From Cornus controversa (Eukaryota > Streptophyta > Magnoliopsida > Cornales > Cornaceae): 64,000 nucleotides of DNA. Positions 57,905 to 64,000 of this stretch are shown here, piece by piece (position 1 is the stretch's first letter; every line of letters starts with the position of its first letter). The stretch spans positions 90,460,533-90,524,532 of the forward strand of contig CM048845.1 of NCBI GenBank assembly GCA_026545225.1. The letters are read 5' to 3'. The notes beneath the pieces were generated by a model, which did no database searches, had not been told where the DNA came from, and was given only the letters and a program-made list of their open reading frames with translations. The position numbers were made by a program, and so were the translations under genes.

Positions 57905-58300
57905 CTGATTGTGTTTGATTATTAATTTTTCTATAATTTAATTAAAGTAATTGAGGTTAAGGCATGATATACTATTTATTTAGTTTAGTTTCTACCTTTA
58001 TTTATATAGGTACTCGAGATATGTCAGAAAAATATTGAGTTGAAGTCTACAGGAGGCAAGTGGATTTGAGAATGAAGCTACGGCAAACAAGTTTATGGAA
58101 GCGATGGCAACTTTCATTATGGAAGCAGATGTAACAGAAGATAAATCTTTTATTTTTTATTTTTCTTTTCCTTGGCTTGTTATTGATGGACATAAATTAT
58201 GGACCAGTTGTCAAAGTATTGTGGCAAGAACAATTTATGAAGTTTGTAATAAATTGTACAAAAACTTGTGGTTTAGTGTGTCATCAGCCTTTCTTTTTTC
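57905..58300. repeat. TNL-cluster 3' module, copy 2
   Basis: Colinear with 29635-29990 (GTAATTGAGGTTAA-GCATGAT, TGAATGAAGCTAC, GACATAA-TTATGGAC and TTATGAAGTTTGT). Not coding in any shared frame. The following 58300-58890 is AT-rich without a gene. Confidence 0.6.
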
Positions 58301-58903
58301 ACTTTTTATGGTGTTTTATTGTGTTTTTAGTTGGTTATTAACTTATTATGGACCTATTTGGTTCAGTTTTCTATTTTTAAAAAATTAAATTATAAAATGT
58401 ACATAAAGTTGTTTGGTTTTAATTTTCTAAAAACTCATTTAAAGAAAAACTTATTTAAAAAAACTTTCTATACAGTTCTCTGGAGATGATTTTCTATTTT
58501 TTGAATTCTTGATTAATAATTGTTTTCATAAAACTAAACGAAACATGTCATAATTTTCTTTATTTCTGCATTTACTATTTTTTAATTGATGATGTGTAAT
58601 GGCGCATGATTAATTCAGTATCAGGAATGAAAGAATCATGTCTTATTGAGTCTCTCTTCATGTATTTGGCTGCATGCATCTAAAATTTTCTATTTGTTTT
58701 ATCGTCTTTGTGACGCATCATTATCATTTTGTGACAAAAATGGAAATAGAGGTCATATACTATCATAAAAAAAAAAAAAATTTAAGTGGTATAATCATTA
58801 CATCTCATAAATTCAAAGATGCAACGATTAAAAGATATAAAGTAATTTGGTTAGAAGGTAAGCAATAAAAAAAGTCTATCACAACTTATATGGGATAAAA
58901 TAA

Positions 58904-59064
58904 GGGTAATGTTACTCAGGCAGAATTATTAGACAGAATTTTTAGACAGAAATTTTTAGAGCCATTGGATGTATGTAGTAGGCCCCACCACATACACTCA
59001 CCATGGCTCTAAAAGTTTCTGCCTATGAATTCTGCCTAATGTTTCTGCCTGAATAGCATTATCC
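58904..59064. mobile_element. Mutator-like MITE, 161 bp (first of a pair)
   Basis: Ends GGGTAATGTTACTCAGGCAG and, inverted, GGATAATGCTATTCAGGCAG. Perfect 9-bp target duplication ATAAAATAA (58895-58903 and 59065-59073). Confidence 0.85.
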
Positions 59065-59077
59065 ATAAAATAATTAA

Positions 59078-59249
59078 GGGTAATGCTACTCAGACAGAAT
59101 TTTTAGACAGAATTCATAGGCAGAAACTTTTAGAACCATTGGATGTATGTAGTAGGCCCCACCACATACACTCACCATATGCATCCAATGATTTTAAAAG
59201 TTTCTAAATATGAATTCTGCCTAATATTTCTGTCTGAGTAGCATTATCC
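59078..59249. mobile_element. Mutator-like MITE, 172 bp (second of a pair)
   Basis: Same family as the neighbour. Ends GGGTAATGCTACTCAGACAG and, inverted, GGATAATGCTACTCAGACAG. Perfect 9-bp target duplication AATAATTAA (59069-59077 and 59250-59258), which overlaps the right duplication of the first MITE. Confidence 0.85.
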
Positions 59250-59299
59250 AATAATTAAAGATAAATTACTCTAAAGTTTGATTCAAATTATAATGTTTT

Positions 59300-59566
59300 T
59301 GTCCAAAAATAACTTCAATTTCTCCGGCGCGGTCATTCTCCCTCTCTGCAGCGGTCTCTCTCTCTGGGCGTTCTCTCTCTGTGTCGCTCTCTCTCCGGCT
59401 CGTTCACTCTCTCTCCCTAGCGCATCCCTTTTTCCGACGATAAGATACACGCGTCGGACTTTGAGGGCAAGAGGGTATCCATTGCCATAAAGAAGGTGCC
59501 TTTTTCGTCTTAATATCAGGTACTTCTAAGCCCTAATATTGCTTCTTCTTTTCCCAGCCCAGAACT
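59300..59566 (+). other. Probable former 5' UTR of the STA1-like pseudogene
   Basis: Pyrimidine-rich (CTCTCTCT) GC-richer stretch leading into the ATG at 59567, like the leader of a housekeeping gene. TCTTAATATCAG|G near 59518 resembles a splice acceptor. If a genuine intron is retained here, the copy would be a DNA-level duplicate rather than a retrocopy. Confidence 0.35.
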
Positions 59567-61005
59567 ATGGTGTTCATCAAATAAATTGACAATAAAACCC
59601 TAGCCATACGTTTAGATCCCAATACAACCTCCTTCGAAATCCTAAAACTCGAACTGTAGCACAAGTCGGGCGTCCACGTCGCCCTCCAACGCCTAATCGC
59701 AATCAATTGCTCTATCTATATCTCTGACCTTGGCGTCGAACCCAATTCGACTCTAACACTACACTTCCCTCTCTTCGGAGGTATGCATGCCCCCGTGCCA
59801 TCAAAGAACAGATTAGGCTTCCTCAAGACGAAGCCTCCGCCGAATTACATTGCCGGGCTGGGCCGTGGTGCTACTGAGTTCACCAACTGGCCTGATATCG
59901 GTCCAGCTCGTGCTGCCCCTTACCTCCCCGATCGGTCCGCCCCCACAATTGGTGGTGCAGGAGTGTCGGGGCTTGGTCGCGGGATGGGTAAAGGGCTTGG
60001 TGAGGAAGAAGAGGAGGAGGAAGCTGACGTTAAGGGGTATGATGAGAATCAGAAGTTTGAGGGGAATGATGTTGGGTTGTTTGCATCAGCGGAGCATGAC
60101 AAGGAAGCTGATGCAATGTGGGGGGCGATTGATAAGCGGATGGATTCTTGGTGGGAGGCGAGACTGAAGCAAGAGATTGAGAAGTAACGGGCGTCTAACC
60201 CGAAGATCACTGAACAGTTTGCAGATTTGAAGAGGAAGCTCTATACACTGTCAGCACAGGAGTGGGATAATCTTCCGGAAATTGAAGATTATTCATTGAG
60301 GAATAAGAAAAAGAGGTTTGAAAGTTTTGTGGCAGTGCCTGATACACTTCTTTAGAGAGCAATGCAGGAACAAGAGCTTGTTATTGCATTGGATCTGAAG
60401 AGTTGGGCTACTGGAGGAACAGAGACACCATGGTGTCAAATCCGGTTTACAGATTTGGACTACGCTGGGTGAGGGGAGAGTTACTGTTTTGTCATTGAAG
60501 TTGGATAGGATTTCTGACTCACTGTTGGGGTTGACTGTTGTTGATCCAAAGGGGTATCTGATTGATCTCGAGAGTATATAGGTTGTTGCTTAAGTCGGTT
60601 ACTCAGACCAATCCAAAGCACTCTCCTGGTTGGATTGCAGCTACCGACCAATCCAAAGCACTCTCCTGGTTAGATTGCAGCTGGAAGTTGTGAAAGTTGC
60701 AGGTAAGATTCAAGCAGCGAGGCAGTTAATGAAGAAAGGTTGTGAGGATTTGAGAAGTGCCCAAAGAATGAGGATGTTTGGTTGGAGGCGGTTGGCCAGT
60801 CCTGACAAAGCCAAGGCTGTGATAGCCAAAGGCTGCAATGTTAGAACACGATGATGTTATTCTTGAACATATACCTGATTCTGTTTAGGCTTTGGAAGGC
60901 GGTTGTGGAGCTTGCCAAAGAGGAGGTTGCTCCAGAGGGCCGTCGAATGGTGTCCCTTGCATGTGGTTGCCACAAGAAAAGGGGTTCTATTGAGACTGCG
61001 AGAAC
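59567..61005 (+). pseudogene. STA1: Pseudogene of pre-mRNA splicing factor STA1/PRP6
   Basis: The functional relative is the U4/U6.U5 tri-snRNP protein PRP6 (STABILIZED1 in Arabidopsis), a HAT-repeat nuclear splicing factor of about 1,000 residues. From ATG 59567 the N-terminal ubiquitin-like part is seen (NTTSFEILKLEL, STLTLHFPLFGGM), then GLGRGATEFTNWPDIGPARA, the acidic EEEEEEEADVKGYDENQKF stretch, RASNPKITEQFADLKRKLYT, SLRNKKKRFESF and LTVVDPKGYLIDLESI, then the first HAT repeats (KIQAARQLMKKGCE, RLASPDKAKAVIAKG) to about 61005. Stops: TAA at 59579, TAG near 59657, TAA at 60185, TAG near 60353; frameshift near 60470; a 40-bp tandem duplication at 60606-60685. Only about 40% of the protein is represented. 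No introns are apparent in the aligned part, consistent with a retrocopy, although that depends on the parent gene structure. Confidence 0.85.
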
Positions 61006-61150
61006 TATCTAATTATGGAAGCAGTGCTTAACAGATAATCTTTTTTTTTTTCTCTCTTGTTTTCACTGAACATGAATTATGGACCATTTGTCAAAGGGTT
61101 GTGGCAAGAATAATTATGAAGTTTGTGATAAATTGAACAAAATAAATAAA
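61006..61150. repeat. TNL-cluster 3' module, copy 3 (partial)
   Basis: AATTATGGACCATTTGTCAA, GGTTGTGGCAAGAATAATTA and ATGAAGTTTGTGATAAATTG match the right half of the modules at 29.9 and 58.2 kb. It abuts the broken end of the STA1-like pseudogene. Confidence 0.6.
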
Positions 61151-62994
61151 TAATAGACACTGTCATGAACATCCAATTAATTCTTCAGTCAAGATTAGTT
61201 TTAATTCATTTCTCCAAGACTGCAGATACAAGTGATAGAGCTCTATGAAGTCGCTAACGGCAACTATGATTTTTATGGACATCCGCTGAATCAGAGTCCG
61301 CGACACCCACGTTCAACTTCACAGATAGATAGGAGCTAGTATATTACTAGACTGCACATCGGTCTCTTCCTCCTCTTCCTGCATCTTATCACCTCATTGT
61401 TCTGTCATCTCTTACTTTATCTCCTCCTCAACATTCATCTTATTAAACAAGCATCACTTTAGTATTGATTATTTCCCATTGAAGAATACCCATATCTAAA
61501 ATCATACCCAGAAATTGCTTCTTTAGGAAGAACAGAACAGCAATAGGGTCAAAGGCAATGCACACTTTATGCCCCTCCTATCTGGTATCGCATTTTAACC
61601 ACAGAATTTGCTAACACAACGCCAGGCTGATAAGAAGTCCTAATGTAAGGTCAAATTGATTTTATCAGCAGTAGCTTCAAAACATTTTTGGGAATGCTTA
61701 TATCCCAGAAAATGCAAACCTAGGAAATGCATGTGCAAGTTAAGCTCGTTTCAGCTAATCGACATCATTTTCATATCCAAATCTCTCTTTCACATCCAAC
61801 CATTAACGTACTCTGGTAATCAATGTAATAGAGAATTTTGATTCATACAAGGAGTATTGTCTTGTCATAAGCTCGATTTGTTTGACTGTCCACATATTTC
61901 GAAAGTGTCTTAATTCAATGATTAATAACTAAAAAGTTCATCCTCTTTGTCATGAGATGGCTCAATTGATAGCACAACTCAATGTCAAATGAAGAAACAA
62001 CTGTGGCATTTTAAAGCTATTCTAGGGTGTAGTAGATTATGATTTTAAAAAATATTTTTTAAGTGACAAATTTATATGAATTTATGAATTTTTATAAATT
62101 TCTATTACAGGCTTTCATTCATTTGTATAAATTTTTATTAAAGACTTTGATGGATTTTTATAAACTTGTATTGATTTCTTTAACATATTTTATTTATTTG
62201 TATCATTGAATTATATTTTTACGTACAAATTAGTCGAAAGGGGTAGATATAATGCAAAATAAATAATATATCATCTGATATAGTGTCTAAAAACTATTGT
62301 GTAGTTCAAATATTTCAGGAAAGAGTGAAGATAATAAAGTAACTCATTTGATTAACATAAATTGCATATCAACCCTTTCTAAGATTTCAATTATACATTA
62401 TGAAAAAAAATAAAAAAAATACAGACTTTACTTATAGAATCTAGGTTAAATCATTAAATAGATAATTGAAGAACCTTGAACCTAGGTTATATTGGATTAT
62501 TAATTGGACTTCATGATTAATGCTTGTGACTTAAGGATTGATCCATAACAAATAGTGTAGAGGAATTAATCCTCCCATAGTACAAGAGATTAATCAATTT
62601 GTTTGAAAACTCGAGTTTTACAAGTTTTCTAATCCAATAGAAAAAGAGAGAATATGTGAAGAGAGAATCTGATAAAAGAGAAAGAGAAAAACCAAAAGAG
62701 AAAAAAGGAGTATATATTGAGATGAAGAAATATTGTTTGTATTTTGTAGGAAAAAAAAGTCCACCATGGGAGAAATGTTGGATTTGTTATGTGCTTCGAT
62801 ATTTATAACTTTCATCTTCAAATTCACCAAAATTTACTACTTAATCAAATTCTTTAAAATCTACGACTTTTTGAATACACCTCTATTTTTGTAAGTTTTT
62901 TTAAAATTTTAATTGAATATCGTCAAATTTATACGAATTTTTTAAAAGTTTATGAAAGTCTGAATTGATTACGACAAGACTTTTAAAATTTTTA
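61151..62994. other. Intergenic, no gene recognised
   Basis: AT-rich. Short open frames (61656-61841; minus strand 62830-62618) show no domain. The end from about 62050 has degenerate TTTATAAATTT words. Confidence 0.4.
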
Positions 62995-63280
62995 AAATTT
63001 TAATTGAATATACCCTCTTAAGTATTTTTTTAAATTATAATTGAATACACTCTTATGTCATGTCCGTCTCTGCATCATGGTGGATTTAAAATTTTAATTG
63101 AATATACCCTCTTAAGTATTTTTTTAAATTATAATTGAATACACTCTTATGTCATGTCCGTCTCTGCATCATGGTGGATTTAAAATTTTAATTGAATATA
63201 CCCTCTTAAGTATTTTTTTAAATTATAATTGAATACACTCTTATGTCATGTCCGTCTCTGCATCAAGGTGGATCCTCAAG
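62995..63280. repeat. 94-bp tandem repeat, three copies
   Basis: Units begin TAATTGAATATACCCTCTTA at 63001, 63095 and 63189 and end in CTCTGCATCATGGTGGATTT. The copies are almost identical. The last one merges into the TNL 5' module. Confidence 0.88.
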
Positions 63281-63579
63281 TCTATTTATCTATCAATTTT
63301 CAATTAATGGTTGTCTAATACATTGACTTGGTTATAATATATAGTAGGTGTCAGGTGATCTGGGTCAATGGTTATCCCCTAAGCTGGAAATCACTTTCCT
63401 ATTCCCAATCAAAGTGTGGCCACTCGTGAATAAACAAACCTGAAAATAAGATGAAATTGAGATTCTCACTTTCCATAGCATAGCAGATTCAAAAGTTAGT
63501 CCAAACTCATCTGCGCTTCTTGTATTGCAGTTTCAAAAGTTAGCCCAAACTCATCTGCGCTTCTTGTATTGTATCTGAA
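63260..63579 (+). promoter_or_regulatory. Conserved TNL 5' flanking module with duplicated leader
   Basis: Colinear with the modules upstream of the 9834 and 45221 starts: GTCTAATACATTGACTTGGT, TATAATATATAGTAGGTGTC, GTGGCCACTCGTGAATAAAC and CTCATCTGCGCTTCTTGTAT. The leader segment beginning TCAAAAGTTAG is tandemly duplicated with a 44-bp period (63489 and 63533). Confidence 0.5.
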
Positions 63580-64000
63580 ATGGGCTCTAAGGCTTTGTGC
63601 TCTTCATTGACGACCCTTCCAGCAGGAGGTGAATACGAGGTCTTCTTGAGTTTCAGAGGCCCAGACACTCGCTACACCTTCACTGATTTTCTGTACACCA
63701 ATCTTGACAGTGTAGGAGTTCACACCTTCCGTGACGATAACGAGCTTCGCAAGGGAGAAGAGATCGGTCCTGAGCTCCTTAAAGCAATCAGAGAGTCAAA
63801 GATCTCCATCCCAATCTTCTCCAAAAACTACGCTTCAAGTAAATGGTGCCTCCTTGAACTTGCCCAGATGGTGGAGTGCAGGAGAGCTACAGGACAACTT
63901 ATTTTACCCATCTTCTTTGACGTTGAACCATCCGAGGTTCGGCATCAATCTGGGAGCTACGAGGAGGCCTTCTGCAAGCATGAGAGCTGTTTCCATGAAA
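63580..64000 (+). CDS. TNL receptor, 5' part of the TIR exon (cut by window end)
   Basis: Open from ATG 63580 to the end of the window, 140 codons. After a short N-terminus (MGSKALCSS) come YEVFLSFRGPDTRYTFTDFL, FRDDNELRKGEEIGPELL, IPIFSKNYASSKWCLLELAQ (predicted catalytic Glu retained after CLL), ILPIFFDVEPSEVRHQSGSY and EEAFCKHESCF. No stops or frameshifts. The TIR splice donor would follow within about 80 bases if it matches the paralogues. It shares the 5' module and leader with the other TNLs but lacks their extra MERKR N-terminal extension, so its start is the second Met of those genes or equivalent. Whether the rest is intact is outside the window. Confidence 0.85.
   Translation, partial: MGSKALCSSLTTLPAGGEYEVFLSFRGPDTRYTFTDFLYTNLDSVGVHTFRDDNELRKGEEIGPELLKAIRESKISIPIFSKNYASSKWCLLELAQMVECRRATGQLILPIFFDVEPSEVRHQSGSYEEAFCKHESCFHE

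Noticed and set aside
58095-58388. 97-codon open frame with hydrophobic C-terminus
   Set aside because: The frame is not conserved in the two other copies of the same module.
59850-60167. 105-codon frame overlapping the STA1-like sequence
   Set aside because: Shadow in another frame; the STA1/PRP6 homology is in the frame starting at 59567.

Overview
This is nuclear DNA of a dicot plant. It is AT-rich, with spliced multi-exon genes, microsatellites, LTR retrotransposons, LINE and SINE pieces and MITEs. Its only clear protein-coding family is TIR-NB-ARC-LRR (TNL) immune receptors, a class that is expanded in dicots and absent from grasses. The TIR and LRR style is that of the flax L6/M group. 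The species cannot be named from the sequence alone.

The window is a decayed TNL cluster with about ten TNL-derived loci. Only one is open from start to stop: the minus-strand gene at 45221-39720 (four exons, about 1013 residues). Its inverted paralogue at 9834-15032 (+) has intact TIR and NB-ARC exons but three in-frame stops in the LRR exon. A new TNL starts at 63580 and runs off the right edge. The rest are wrecks: 4610-9305 (+), broken by a Ty3/gypsy piece; 15774-16325 (+), a TIR exon fused to an LRR by deletion; 25046-28030 (+), NB-LRR without its TIR; scraps at 30062-30190 and 31240-31490; an LRR scrap at 47620-46694 (-); and 51895-53605 (+), split by a TRIM. The main paralogues share a conserved 5' flanking module (near 9440-9760, 45580-45300 and 63260-63580), and other flanking modules recur, so the cluster grew by segmental duplication in both orientations.

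Layout: 1-2006 is a tandem array of a TRIM retrotransposon (seven LTRs, six 69-bp internal domains). 2948-4174 is a Mutator-like non-autonomous element. 4610-16325 holds three TNL loci. 17.6-24.4 kb is a degenerate Ty3/gypsy element of the Tat type (gag, PR, RT, RNase H, second RNase H, IN, repetitive 3' region) between LINE fragments. 25-28 kb is an NB-LRR pseudogene. 28-39.4 kb is mostly repeats (a TIR element, a SINE, Tourist MITEs, a 2.8-kb LTR, a LINE). 39.7-45.2 kb is the intact TNL. 45.6-54 kb is nested repeats around TNL scraps. 55-61 kb holds Mutator-like MITEs and a pseudogene of the splicing factor STA1/PRP6. 63-64 kb is a tandem repeat, a TNL promoter module and the start of the last TNL.

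Two structural signals stand out. Two tandem copies in the 3' region of the Tat-type element each carry a 20-bp-arm hairpin whose arms differ between copies by compensatory changes. The tiny TRIM internal domain carries a conserved stem-loop with a GGGA loop between primer-binding site and polypurine tract. Exon boundaries were placed by eye from paralogue conservation and GT-AG sites; approximate limits are stated as such.
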